A DNA stretch of 64,000 bases from Thermosynechococcaceae cyanobacterium YX3bin19 (GCA_030447595.1 JAUJON010000006.1:1-64000), one strand, 5' to 3'; shown: positions 40,601 through 50,482, counted from the stretch's first letter. Notes: a model not told the origin generated them from the sequence alone. Translations and numbers: made by a program.

Positions 40601-40608
40601 GCTCTAAG

Positions 40609-42043
40609 CTCGACTTTATCCATTAAGCAGCATAGCAAAGCAAGTCAGACCAAGTGTTGAAGAGGGCACGAGGACTTCCAACGTGTCTACATCGGTACTT
40701 GACATCTGAAAAGTCTGCATTTGCCAAAGCTGTTGTCTGACAAGCGCGAGCGCATCTGCAAATGTCGGTAGCGCCTTCTGATACCAAGCTGCTTTTGGCA
40801 GCTCAAACGGATGCTGCTTTTGCTGCTGATGGGCAACGACGGTCACGATTGAGAACAGCGCGAGTAGCGCAGGGTGGTGCGTACGATGGCCTGCGGTGAC
40901 CATTGACGCTGAGATTCAGCTGGGTAGATGAGCACGGGCTTCCTCAAAAGCGACTTCCACCTGCCATCGCAACCGAAACCATTGCAAGATTTGAACTGGC
41001 GTGGCCTTAGGTCTGTGCATAGGAGCGCCTGGGTTTCAAACTTCCCTTTGGGATCTTTTATCAAGACCCAGCGAATGGGCACAGCTGGCATCCCGGTTTT
41101 GTACCAAACTGCGGTTGCTGAGGTGATGTGCAGCGGATAGTCACCCCGACCATACCAGTCCTGCATCTCAACCGTCTGCCAAGGAGTGTAAGGGTTATTC
41201 ACAAGCGCTTTCAGAGCAGGCAGTCGCTTGCCCACCTTCCGGGGCCGTCCCATTTGTTTGGGGCGACGAAGCGGTGCTGGTTGGTAGAGTTGAGCATCTA
41301 AGCGTAAGCGAGTGATGATATGCGCTGGCCTGCTCATCTGGCAGAGTGCCCACAACAGCTCCAATGCGGCAAAGCTGCCATCGGTAACCACAACCATCGC
41401 TCTCGTCGGCAACCATCGCCTTGCCGTACCATCTGTCTGGCCCAATCCGTCAGCTGCTTGTGTCGATGATTTCGCTGTTCATGGTAGCGTTGCGAAGGGG
41501 CTAAGACGGTTAGAAACGGTAATGCCCAGACCCGTTGTGCCCAGGGAATTGGTACCAGAAGCATCAGGCTCAACCACCGCAGACCGCTGGCTTTGACCAA
41601 GTGGCTATTGCTGGAACGACCGGGTCACGATAGATATTTTTGGCTGCGATTTGCTTGCCCCGGCGACGCTCAATCGTATCGTCTAGCCCCATTACCAGCA
41701 CTCCCGTTGGTGCAAACACCGCTATCAAATGACGTAACAGGATGTGACAGGCTTTGTGGCTAGACCAAACTGCTCGGCTCAGCACTCGGTGGTAGTTCTG
41801 AAAATGCGGCTGCTCATGCAAACCCATCACGCGCAAAATTGCACTCACTGTTCGTTTCCCAGGTGCTAGGAATTGCACCCACAACCAGCACTAAAACTGT
41901 CTGCCAAATCCGCTGGGAAAACAACGGCGCAAACAGGACCATCAAGCTGAGAAATTCTTTGGTAGGCAATAACATCAGAACTCATTCAACATCACCGTTC
42001 TGATTTTGCTACCTTTTCTACTCACCAAATGGATAAAGTCGAG
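40609..42043 (-). mobile_element. IS701-like element with intact ends
   Basis: The left end CTCGACTTTATCCATT (40609-40624) and the right end AATGGATAAAGTCGAG (42028-42043) are perfect 16-bp inverted repeats. They are flanked by the direct repeat CTAAG at 40604-40608 and 42044-42048, a target-site duplication. Length 1435 bp fits IS701 elements. It carries one minus-strand transposase, now frameshifted. Confidence 0.88.
40616..41975 (-). pseudogene. IS701-like (DDE_5) transposase, frameshifted
   Basis: ATG 41975 gives MLLPTKEFLSLMVLFAPLFS. After shifts it reads KRTVSAILRVMGLHEQPHFQ, YHRVLSRAVW, LVMGLDDTIERRRGKQIAAK (Asp), LRWLSLMLLVPIPWAQRVWA, MVVVTDGSFAALELLWAL (Asp) and MPAVPIRWVLIKDPKGKFE with a C-terminal helical end (TCFAMLLNG). 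Frame changes near 41880, 41590, 41440, 40990 and 40870. The inverted repeats are intact, so it could still be moved in trans by a related transposase. Confidence 0.88.
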
Positions 42044-42274
42044 CTAAGGTGCCAGTTCAGATAAACTCGGATACCCTTGCAGTTTGTAGTCTTCATAGTA
42101 GCCAGATGTTATTAAGAAGACAGGTCTTTGCTCCTTAATAGATCTGGTAATTAGGGATAATTTACTTGTGTATATTTCCAACTCATCCCCATCCTGACAA
42201 TCAAAATGCCCACAATAACCCTCATCGCTGACTTTGTGGGTCTGAACATAGATTGGACCATGCTGTAGTAAATG
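42044..42274 (-). pseudogene. Unrecognised ORF fragment abutting the IS701-like element
   Basis: A minus-strand open frame of ~75 codons without a start codon reads QTHKVSDEGYCGHFDCQDGD, ELEIYTSKLSLITRSIKEQ and VFLITSGYYEDYKLQGYPSL, ending SELAP with its TAG inside the CTAAG target duplication. The composition is protein-like and not a shadow of another gene. The 5' end is cut by an in-frame TAG. I do not recognise the family. It may be the sequence that the outer intron or the IS originally landed in. Confidence 0.4.
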
Positions 42275-42342
42275 CTAGTTGATTTTAGCACAACCGGCCA
42301 TCATTAAGAGGCGGTGCATAATAGTCAATAGTTTACTTCTCC

Positions 42343-42362
42343 AGCCTGATCAGGCTTTTTTT
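42343..42362 (+). terminator. Intrinsic terminator, plus strand
   Basis: AGCCTGATCAGGCT is a perfect 14-bp palindrome followed by a run of T (TTTTTTT), a textbook rho-independent terminator. No plus-strand gene ends here: the nearest plus-strand feature is far upstream. It either terminates read-through or ends an unannotated short transcript. GIY-YIG (minus) ends 16 bp away. Confidence 0.65.
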
Positions 42363-42378
42363 AGGTCTGGGATTTTTA

Positions 42379-42609
42379 TCAGCATTTCTTTCGGGAGGAC
42401 CGATAGCGAATAACAGCGCTTTCAATTCCTTCAAACTGTACCTGACGATGATGGTTTATATAGCGGTTTCTCAAGCTACGAGTAAGTCCGACATACATTA
42501 CTGGACAAACAGAATTACCTACATAGTAGATGCCAGATTTAGGCGGCAATTCTTTACGCTGGTTATAGGACAAAACTGACATCTCGTTGTAGTTAAGATT
42601 CAACTGCAT
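42379..42609 (-). CDS. Small GIY-YIG nuclease-fold protein
   Basis: A 76-aa protein with a GIY-YIG core: SGIYYVGNSVCPVMYVGLTRSL and RNRYINHHRQV. The catalytic Tyr/Arg region is present, but the usual Glu ~45 residues later is at or past the end, so the domain is short and may be inactive or truncated. Stand-alone GIY-YIG proteins occur as DNA-repair or mobile-element nucleases. It adjoins the mobile-element cluster. Start ATG 42609. Confidence 0.75.
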   Translation of the reverse strand: MQLNLNYNEMSVLSYNQRKELPPKSGIYYVGNSVCPVMYVGLTRSLRNRYINHHRQVQFEGIESAVIRYRSSRKKC

Positions 42610-43217
42610 AATGCTTTACTTCTAGCTGAAGGGCGACTAGTTTAAGCTTGCCCATGAAGTGAAGTTGCCTAACTTAGGACGAGACCGATCAGTTTTTTGT
42701 TGTATTTCCCCTATATTAAGACAGATTAAGATAAAGGTTTGGTATATCTTCCAGTGAAAGAGGTGCTGCTTGTAGCACAATATTTCTAAAGGTAGTTAAG
42801 CTTACAAAATCCTATTTTGCATCTTCAAGAAATAGTGCCTGAAGAAGCTCCATTGAAGTGCGGCTGTTATGAGTTTCTAGGAGAAGGAAAATTTAAGCCC
42901 TAGTCGTCCCTAGTCGTCTACTGGCAGCAGTGGGATCTATGTCAATTTGTAAAGTTTTAGCCGCAGAAGGGTTCGTAGACGCGAGTAGCGGTAATGATAT
43001 TACCAGCTCAGGAAAGGTTCCTATGGCGTCTACAACAAAGCGATCGCAGTTCTCGTTAACCTCACCGCTCTTTCTGGAGCAGACAACCAGATTGGTTCCT
43101 CAAAGCAGTGAGGAGCAGCCGCTGAGTAGCCAATGGCCGGAGTGGGCAGCGGTTTTTCCTCAAACTGAGGCTGAAATTCTTGGATCTATCTGGCCAGTAG
43201 GGAATCTGTAGTAAACT
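42610..43217. other. Spacer of ~600 bp, no supported gene
   Basis: A short plus frame without start codon (EIVPEEAPLKCGCYEFLG, near 42810-42905) and ORF 42930-43211 (93 aa, no recognisable family or ribosome site) are the only candidates. I regard both as unproven remnants. No repeat, RNA gene or terminator is evident. Confidence 0.4.
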
Positions 43218-44708
43218 TTGACTCAACCTTCAGGGTTAGGGATACAGCCCCCGTAAAGTTGTTGTTGTCGGTGCTGGTTGGGCTGGGCTCGGTGCGAGCT
43301 ATCACCTCACGAAGCAGGGCTATGATGTAACGCTGTTAGAAGCAGGCTCCTATCCTGGTGGCCTGGTAGCTGGCTGGAAAACTGCAGCGGGCCGCTCAGT
43401 GGAAGCGGGCTTCTGGTACCCCTACCGAAACATCTTTGCCCTTGTCCGCGAACTGGGGAATTCAACCCTTCACGCCGTTTACCCGCTCCTGCCAATACTT
43501 CCCGCAGGGCTGGAAGTTGAATCACCACTCTTTTCAAGATCTCCCCGGCTTCCCTCGCCTTTGGGTACATTCCTCTACACCCAGTTCAGGCGGTTGCCGT
43601 TGGTTGACCGTCTGTCGGCGCTCCCCTTGCTCTACGCGGTCATTGACTTTGATAACTCCGATGCCGCCTGGCAGCGCTATGACTCGGTAACTGCGCGGGA
43701 ATTGTTAAAACTTTTGGCGTCTCTGCCCGCCTCTACCGTGATTCCTTTGAACCAATGTTGCTCAGGGTTTGTTTGCACCAGGGGAACAGTGTTCGGCAGC
43801 AGCAGCCCTGGGGATGCTTTACTACTTCATCTTAGCCCACCAGCCAGACTTCGATGTGTTCTGGTGCCGGGAACTGTGGGGCAACAGATCTTCCGGCCCT
43901 GGCTTGAACGGATTCAGCAGGCTGGGGGACGTCGCTGCCCAGCGACGAGTCAGCGATGTCACCCTAGACAGTACTGGTCAGGTATCAGCGGTGGTCTGTG
44001 AGGAGATGAAGTATTCCCGGCGGATGCAAATCTTGCCGTGGGGGTGAGCGGCATGCAGAAAATTGTTGGGGCAGCTCTCACTTAAGCGATCGCCAGGAGC
44101 CCTTTCGGGAACTTGGCTAATCTGAGCGCGATCGATGCTAGCCACTCGGCTCTGGTTTGACAAAAAGTAGCCGTTCCCGGCCTTCAAATGCCTGCTTTGG
44201 GTTTCATGCCGACCGGCTGGACTTTTTTTTGACCTGAATACCCTGCACGACGAGTATCACAGCGAACCCGGAACCGTGATTGAAGCAGACACCATGCCAA
44301 CCAATTTCTGGGATTGGATGACGAACAGATTGTGCCGCTGGTGCAAAGAGACTGGCAACCTGTATTCCGGCATTCCGGGCAGCCAAGGTAGTCGACAGCG
44401 TGATCCGCCTGCCGCGGGCAGTGACGCATTTGCACCTGGCAGTTACCGCTACCTGTTACCGGTACAAACCAGCTTTGGCAACGTCTTTATGTGCGGTGAC
44501 TGGGTTGTTAGCCGCCACGGTTCCTGGTCTCAGGAGAAAGCCTACGTGACTGGTCTGGAGGCAGCAAATCGGGTAATCGCTTCAGGCATGGGGTCAAAGC
44601 TGCAATCTTGCCAGTTGAGGCTGATGAACCGCATATTCAGCTGGCTGCACCTTTAACAAACAGCTACGCGGCTGGAGTAAAGTCTTACCTGATTTTTGGT
44701 TACCCTGA
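43218..44708 (+). pseudogene. FAD-dependent oxidoreductase (carotenoid desaturase-like), decayed
   Basis: A TTG at 43218 starts TQPSGLGIQPP; after a 1-nt shift the FAD-binding motif KVVVVGAGWAGLGASYHLTK follows, then LLEAGSYPGGLVAGWKT. Later pieces: PLVDRLSALPLLYAVIDFDN, AALGMLYYFILAHQPDFDV, QQIFRPWLERIQQAGGR, SEPGTVIEADTMPTN and the C-terminal FAD segment NVFMCGDWVVSRHGSWSQEK with AYVTGLEAANRVI, ending PDFWLP. At least eight frame changes. The family includes amine oxidases and carotene desaturases/isomerases; the exact substrate cannot be told. Confidence 0.82.
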
Positions 44709-45640
44709 CTCCCTTCTAAAGCTGGAATTTTAGGTTTCTCATTTTCACCTGCCTCACCTATAGCTTTCTGCCTCTGAGTCGTTGCCATAACAAAGCGCTA
44801 TTAAGCGGGTTAGGGACACCGGCTGCGGCACTGACATGTTCCCTTAGTCATAACCCTGCTATCACCAGCGAGCGTAGCAAACGATTCATTAGGGGCAGTT
44901 ATTCGTAAACTGGTTTAGCTTTGTGCTAGCCTATGTTAGACAATCTGTTATACAAGGACAAAAACCTGGACCGAAAGTAACGAAACTCTAGCGTTGAACC
45001 CTCTATAGGCTGTTCAGGGATTTATTAAGAGGGGGATGTGGTATATAAGCTGCCTGGGGTGCTCAGCTTTCAATTTAGAGCAAAAGAGGCTTTGCCTCTA
45101 TGGGGATATGGCGCTCCCTAAACTCACTATTAACGCCTTGATTTCTTCATCCAACTTGAAGATCAAAGGCTTCTATACTCGTATCACTATTTCACTCCTT
45201 ATTCAAACTACTAGGAATACCTAAGTATGGAACTTCTGGAGCGTTCCCTTTAAATGGGGAAGAGGCTGTAGTGGGATCTGTGTGTGTGGGATAATGCCGC
45301 TGCTTTAGATAGCAACGCCAGCCTCATGGGTGCACTCTCCGCGGTTCGTAAGACTGGCAAAGGTGCTTTCCGGGAAGAGTCTCTCTACCTATCTAGTACC
45401 AGAAGAGAGCTTACCTCTACTGCTGCTGAGAATGAGTCTTTAAGCGACAGTACATCTGAGGCAACCTAGACAGCACTCGCTTTGTAAAAGGCAGTACGTC
45501 TGAGGCGACCCTAGATGGCATCGCTTTTCCGACCTGGAGTTTTAGGGCCAATTGCTGCCATCAGACTAGCTCAAGATAAGGGCAATAGCACTGCTGCTGA
45601 TAGGGATGCTCTAACGGGGTGTGGCTGGGAGTGATCAGTT
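44709..45640. other. Degenerate spacer of ~930 bp with short repeats
   Basis: No gene I can support. A weak plus ORF (45284-45469) contains SDSTSEAT, and the DNA has two imperfect copies of a ~45-bp unit: CAGTACATCTGAGGCAACC near 45447 and CAGTACGTCTGAGGCGACC near 45493. This may be the decayed N-terminal, repeat-containing part of the extracellular protein that becomes recognisable from 45641. Confidence 0.4.
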
Positions 45641-47770
45641 CGTTGGTGGCAACATCAAATTTAACTTCCAATCAGCAGGGGCGACTGTGCCCTTGGTTAT
45701 ACTGCCGATACAGGTGCAGCTTATGATGCTACTCGCGGCTACGGTTGGGTGAGGCAAGACAGCTTGAGCTCTACCACTCATGTGCCCCTCGACATCAGTG
45801 CTAATACCAGGGACGGCAACAAAACGGCGTTGATCAGCGGCTAGATACCCTGATCATATGCAGGGTAACAACATAACCAACTTTAGTGGGGTCAAGATCC
45901 CCTGCTGCCTGGGAGTATGCTTTGCCCACCGGCAAGTACAGCGTCACTGTTGGCGTTGGCGACTGCCGATACACCGACAGCACGCACAGGATTAGAGCAG
46001 AAGGAGTTGAGGTTATTAGGCCCTTTTGTGTAACTCCACGCATAACTGAGCTCGGCACTACCACGGTTAATGTTACTGATGGCAGGCTCACCATCGACGC
46101 GATCGACAGCTCCAATACCAAGATTAACTACCTTGAGATTGCCCAAGTCTCTGAGATCGCGAGTGCCACAGGTAGTTCACCGGCCAGTCGTGAACCAGCT
46201 GTAAACCGCAGCAGTGCTGTTGGTATTGATGTTTCTTTGCCCAACCTAGGGCAAGGAGTAGACGCGACAACACTAAACTCGACTAACGTTCAGCTCTACC
46301 AAACTGAGAGCAACATTCTGGTACCTGGAAATATCAATACCTCTGGGGGCGGCGATGCGATCGTTATCGAAGCCAATGCTCCGCTAAGTGCAAACACGCA
46401 CTATACCTTTAGAATCAACGAGGAGTCAGGGACGAATCGGGCGCTTCCTTCCTGCCGTTCAGTACGACCTTCACCACGGGAACCAGTACTAGCACACCTC
46501 AACTACTGGCATAAACTTTAGCAAATTGACAGTTTACGGCAGTGATGGAATGGGGGCCTCACTCTCCAGCCTGGTTATCAACCCTGACGACGCTACGCTC
46601 TATGCCGCTGCTCTGGATGGTGTTTTACGCCGCTGGACCATCAGAGTGATGGTACATTAGCAAATTTACAAACCTTTAGCGGTCTCGCCGGGAATGATCC
46701 CACTCGCCCCGTGCTATTGTTGGCATCGCCTTTGACCCCACAGATGCCAACGTTCTGTGGTTTCGCACAATGACACAGTCTTTCAACAGCCCGCTAATGA
46801 CTTCACTGGCAAAAATCTCAAAGTTGACCCTCGAGAATGGGTCAGATAACGTCGTATTGAGGATTACGTCATCGGTTTGCCCCGCTCTGCTAAAGACCAT
46901 TTGAGCAATAGTCTGGCCTTTGGTCCTGATGGCAAGCTTTACCTGACCCAGGGCGTAGGGGTAGTGCGATGGGCGCTCCCTGATGATGCCTGGTATCAAC
47001 GCTCAGAGCATTATTGAGTGCTGCTGTGCTCCAGATTGATCCTCGGCGGACCTTATCACAGCCCTTTAATGTACAAACACAGGATTATGGTGGCCAAAAC
47101 TGGTAGCTATGATCTATGCGAGTAATGCCCAGTCAAGCTTTACGCAACGGGTATTCGCAATGCCTATGATTTGCTTTGGCATAGTAACGGTAAGCTGTAT
47201 GTCCCTACGAATGGCAGCGCTGCTGGGGGCAATACTCCGATGATCCTCGAACAACAATCAATGAAGGACTAAATAACGTCGAAACTCAGAACGATTACCT
47301 CTTTGAGGTGGAGCGGTATCTACTACGGGCACCCTAATCCTGTACGTGATGAGGACCTCCTGAATGGGGGAAACCCTACCAGTGGAGTGGACCCAGCTGA
47401 GGTGGTTGCCAGGGATGGATACTCTGGCTATACTGCTGGCACCAGGCCCGATCCCAACTATCAGGGTTTCGCCTACGAATTTGGTCGGAATCGCTCACCT
47501 GATGGAATCATTGAGTATCAGAGCAATACCTTCGGTGGGGCGCTTAAGAACCAACTCCTCGTTGTGGAATACAGCGGTGGCAAGGACATTTTGGCCCTGC
47601 AACCAGGAGCTAACGGCGATATTGCTAGCGAAGGGATTACTCAGATTGTCTCGGGTTTGCAAAATCCATTGGACCTGACGGAGAACACCCGCAACGGCAA
47701 CCTTTATGTGGCTGAGCTGGTTGATGAAACGAGTGGCCAAGGCCAAATCTCTCTTCTGCGCCCAGCTTGA
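45641..47770 (+). pseudogene. Large extracellular protein: malectin-like, Ig-like and beta-propeller domains, decayed
   Basis: From ~45650 the frames read YTADTGAAYDATRGYGWV, DQRLDTLIHMQ, PAAWEYALPTGKYSVTVGVG, TVNVTDGRLTIDAIDSSNTK (malectin/CBM-like). Then an Ig-like part (NLGQGVDATTLNSTNVQLYQ, LSANTHYTFRIN) is followed by a propeller similar to glucose/sorbosone dehydrogenases (FGPDGKLYLTQG, ATGIRNAYDLLW-like, GALKNQLLVVEYSGG, VSGLQNPLDLTENT, GNLYVAEL) ending SLLRPA at 47770. Stops and shifts occur near 45840, 46030, 46450, 46640, 46760-46990, 47105, 47260 and 47310. Probably a secreted carbohydrate-binding or -oxidising protein. Confidence 0.78.
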
Positions 47771-47898
47771 TAGCAGCCTAGCCTTAAAAATTCGTACTTG
47801 TCGCTAGACTGCGATCGCCCCTGGTTGTGCAGGGCACGGGTGAGACAAGCTGAAGAGCCAACGCTAACATGGTGACTAGATCAGCGAGGAAGCCAACT

Positions 47899-48768
47899 AT
47901 GTCGGTACTAGAAGGTCCCTGGAAGCACGATTACCTAGTCAGTGAAGGGATGAAGCTGCACTACGTCACCCAGGGTGAGGGACCTTTGATGTTGATGCTG
48001 CATGGGTTCCCAGAGTTTTGGTATTCCTGGCGACACCAGATCCCGGAGTTCGCCAAGGAGTTTAAGGTAGTTGCCCTTGACCTGCGGGGCTACAACGATA
48101 GCGACAAGCCCCACGATCGCGCAGCCTATGTGATGGATGAATTTGTCCAGGACGTGGAGGGGGTAATTCAAGAACTTGGCTACGACCGCTGCGTGCTGGT
48201 AGGGCATGACTGGGGCGGTTTGATTGCCTGGAACTTTGCCTATACCTACCCCACGATGGTGGACAAGCTAATTGTGTTGAATCTGCCCCATCCAGTGAAG
48301 TTTGCTGAGGGTTTACGTACTCCCCAACAATTACTGCGAAGCAGCTATATCTTCTTTTTTCAACTGCCTTTTCTACCAGAACTCTTGTTGCAGTGGTCAG
48401 ACTACGAGGCGATCGCTGCTGCGTTCAGAGGTATGGCTGTCAATCAACGTGCTTTTACTCAAGCTGATCTTGAGGCATACAAAAATGCTGCGGCCAAGCG
48501 CGGGGCAGCAACGGCAATGCTGAACTATTACCGCAATATTTTTCAGCAAAAACTATTCAATCAAGAATGGAGTATTTTGGAAGTTCCCACCCTGATGATC
48601 TGGGGGGAGAATGATACAGCCTTAGGCAAGGAACTCACCTACGGGACGCAGGCCTATGTGAAGGACTTCCGTATCCGCTATATCCCGAATTGCAGCCACT
48701 GGGTGCAGCAGGAGCAGCCCCAGCTCGTCAATCAATACATACGAGAATTTCTAGCCGGCCAGATTTGA
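47899..48768 (+). CDS. Epoxide hydrolase-like alpha/beta hydrolase
   Basis: A 289-aa enzyme from ATG 47899 (MSVLEGPWKHDY), which has GAGGA nine bases upstream; the ORF-track start 30 nt earlier lacks one. Oxyanion motif LHGFPEFWYSWRHQ, nucleophile elbow LVGHDWGGLIAW with Asp instead of Ser, a cap domain, acid region LMIWGENDTAL and catalytic His in PNCSHWVQQEQP. HGFPE plus GHDWGG indicates an epoxide hydrolase or haloalkane dehalogenase relative; the cap Tyr residues favour epoxide hydrolase. Intact between two decayed regions. Confidence 0.9.
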   Translation: MSVLEGPWKHDYLVSEGMKLHYVTQGEGPLMLMLHGFPEFWYSWRHQIPEFAKEFKVVALDLRGYNDSDKPHDRAAYVMDEFVQDVEGVIQELGYDRCVLVGHDWGGLIAWNFAYTYPTMVDKLIVLNLPHPVKFAEGLRTPQQLLRSSYIFFFQLPFLPELLLQWSDYEAIAAAFRGMAVNQRAFTQADLEAYKNAAAKRGAATAMLNYYRNIFQQKLFNQEWSILEVPTLMIWGENDTALGKELTYGTQAYVKDFRIRYIPNCSHWVQQEQPQLVNQYIREFLAGQI

Positions 48769-48834
48769 GCAATGAACAGAGCCCCTAGCTGAGAAATGTC
48801 ACAATAGGTTTAGGAAATTAGCGAAGGAATTGCT

Positions 48835-48948
48835 ATGAGTGACAAAAATTTTTCTTGGAAGGGCAGCCCAAATGCTGGCCTGGTTCTAACAATCCTGGCG
48901 GGGGTCTGTGGTTTAGTGATCTTCCTGGTCGGCTTTAGCGGTGGCTAA
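48835..48948 (+). CDS. 37-aa single-span membrane protein
   Basis: Too short for the ORF track. ATG 48835 is preceded by GCGAAGGAATTGCT, a good ribosome site. The product begins MSDKNFSWKGSPNAG and continues with one transmembrane helix, LVLTILAGVCGLVIFLVGF, ending SGG. Size and layout resemble small photosynthetic-membrane subunits of cyanobacteria, but it is not PetG/L/M/N, PsaI/J/M/X or a Psb low-molecular-mass protein I recognise. It has its own spacer on both sides and a strong terminator 82 bp downstream, which supports a real gene. Confidence 0.72.
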   Translation: MSDKNFSWKGSPNAGLVLTILAGVCGLVIFLVGFSGG

Positions 48949-49030
48949 GTACCAGATCCTATCTTGAGGCTAGCGGTTGAGTATTCGAGGCTGCTCTGAA
49001 TTAGAACGCAACAATCGAGCCTCAACCAAT

Positions 49031-49073
49031 AAAAAGTCTATGCCCATCTTTAGTCAATCAGCATAGACTTTTT
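49031..49073. terminator. Bidirectional terminator
   Basis: AAAAAGTCTATGC (49031-49043) and GCATAGACTTTTT (49061-49073) are perfect 13-bp complements around a 17-nt loop, with A-run and T-run outside. It sits between the small membrane protein gene and amt, which converge on it. Confidence 0.85.
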
Positions 49074-49117
49074 AACTAACGTTTTGCAGATGCTAAGCGT
49101 CAAAAGCAAGGGCTAGC

Positions 49118-50482
49118 TTACTTGACATCTTCTTTAAGAAAGCCGCTGTAGGCTTCCATGCCATGTTCGCCGACATCTAGGCCGGCGAATTCCTCTTCTG
49201 GTGAGACACGAATGCCGCCAGCGGCCTTCAGGATCAACCAAACAACTGTGGAGAATAGAACGGTAAAGCCGCCGACTGAGAGAATACCGAGCAGTTGAGA
49301 GCCCACCTGTCCTAAGCCACCTCCTAGGAATAACCCCCTCGCTGGACCTAGATCCGCTGTGTACCAGGAGTATACGTCGGGTCCTGCGGCAAACAGGCCG
49401 ACTGCCAGTGTGCCCCAGATGCCATTGACCAGATGCACAGAAATCGCACCTACCGGATCGTCAATTTTGAGCTTGTCAAAGAAAGTGACTGAGAAGACAA
49501 CGATAATGCCACCGATCGCTCCAATCAAGGCTGCCCACGGGAGGCTGACAAAAGCGCAGGGTGCGGTAACAGCGACAAGACCGGCTAAGATACCATTGAT
49601 AATCATTGAAAGGTCCGGTTTGCCCAAGTAAGCCCAGGCGGTAATTGTCGCAGCGACCCCACCAAATGCAGCTGCCGTATTCGTGGTCAGGATAATGTGA
49701 GTAATGGCATTTGGATCAGCAGCCATGGTTGAACCAGGATTGAAGCCAAACCAACCGAGCCAGAGAATCAAGCAACCCAAAGTCGCAATTGCCATGTTGT
49801 GCCCCGGCATGGCAACGGCACCGTCCCGCTCAATGAAGCGGCCCATGCGGGGACCCAGAAAGGCAGCTCCCATCAGGGCGGCCCAGCCACCTACGGAGTG
49901 GACTACAGTTGAGCCGGCAAAATCCCAGAAGCCTACGTCAGCCAACCAACCCCCGCCCCAGATCCAATGACCTGTGATCGGGTAAGAGATTCCCACCAGC
50001 AACAGACTAAAGATTAAAAAGTCGACGAACTTAATTCGCTCAGCAACTGCACCGGAGACAATGGTTGCGGCAGTTCCGGCAAAGACGAGCTGAAAGAAAA
50101 ACTTGGCTGCTAAGGGAACTCCAGCCCAATTAAGGGCACTAAAAACACCTTGGTAGGTATCTGCGGTGGCGGGGCTGTTGTCTGCGCCACTCAAGAACCA
50201 GCCATTAAAGCCAAAAAAGGGCGTCCCGTCGCCGAACATGAGGCCAAAGCCAATCACCCAAAAAGCGATGGTTGACAGGGCAAACACAATCAGGTTTTTC
50301 GCCAAAACGTTGACAGCATTTTTGTAGCGGCAGAACCCCGTCTCTAACATACAAAAACCCGCGTTCATAAAGAACACGAGAAAGGCAGTAATCACTACCC
50401 ACATCGTATCCAGCCCCACTTTGAGATCGCTCATCATCTCTTCAGCGGTTGGGAGCCTCGGGCAACCCCAGCGTAAGACCAT
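49118..50482 (-). CDS. amt: Ammonium transporter, start region uncertain
   Basis: A 454-aa Amt/MEP channel with 11 predicted helices. The pore His pair lies in [18 protein letters not shown] and [40 protein letters not shown] and [18 protein letters not shown] are family signatures. It conducts NH4+/NH3 under nitrogen limitation, typically under NtcA control. The listed first 16 residues look non-native. In another frame just upstream there is a signal-peptide-like stretch ([33 protein letters not shown]), so a 1-nt indel may separate the leader from the body. Translation from ATG 50437 ([13 protein letters not shown]) would still give a full channel. Confidence 0.9.
   Translation of the reverse strand: MVLRWGCPRLPTAEEMMSDLKVGLDTMWVVITAFLVFFMNAGFCMLETGFCRYKNAVNVLAKNLIVFALSTIAFWVIGFGLMFGDGTPFFGFNGWFLSGADNSPATADTYQGVFSALNWAGVPLAAKFFFQLVFAGTAATIVSGAVAERIKFVDFLIFSLLLVGISYPITGHWIWGGGWLADVGFWDFAGSTVVHSVGGWAALMGAAFLGPRMGRFIERDGAVAMPGHNMAIATLGCLILWLGWFGFNPGSTMAADPNAITHIILTTNTAAAFGGVAATITAWAYLGKPDLSMIINGILAGLVAVTAPCAFVSLPWAALIGAIGGIIVVFSVTFFDKLKIDDPVGAISVHLVNGIWGTLAVGLFAAGPDVYSWYTADLGPARGLFLGGGLGQVGSQLLGILSVGGFTVLFSTVVWLILKAAGGIRVSPEEEFAGLDVGEHGMEAYSGFLKEDVK

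Larger units (their letters stand above)
37318..40608 (-). mobile_element. Outer group II intron, 5'-truncated, host of an inner intron
   Basis: The maturase/HNH end of an RT (39858-40600) is followed by a domain V start, GAGGAGCCGTGTAGAGGG then TGAAAAT, up to 39803. There the sequence switches to GTGCGCC, the 5' end of the inner intron. After the inner intron, at about 37375, the missing domain V strand appears (CTCAAGCACGGTTCTGAAG), then a domain VI hairpin (CAGCGGG...CTCGCTG) and an end GAGTTTAAT at ~37318. Pairing AGCCGTG/CACGGTT restores the stem. The 5' part, including domains I-III and most of the RT, is absent at 40608. Confidence 0.75.

Noticed and set aside
42930-43211. Plus ORF of 93 aa before the FAD oxidoreductase
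   Set aside because: No ribosome site, no family resemblance and low-complexity Ser/Thr composition. It could be a remnant but cannot be supported.
45447-45530. Short similar units as a CRISPR-like array
   Set aside because: Only two imperfect copies, and they look like decayed coding repeats (SDSTSEAT / GSTSEAT).
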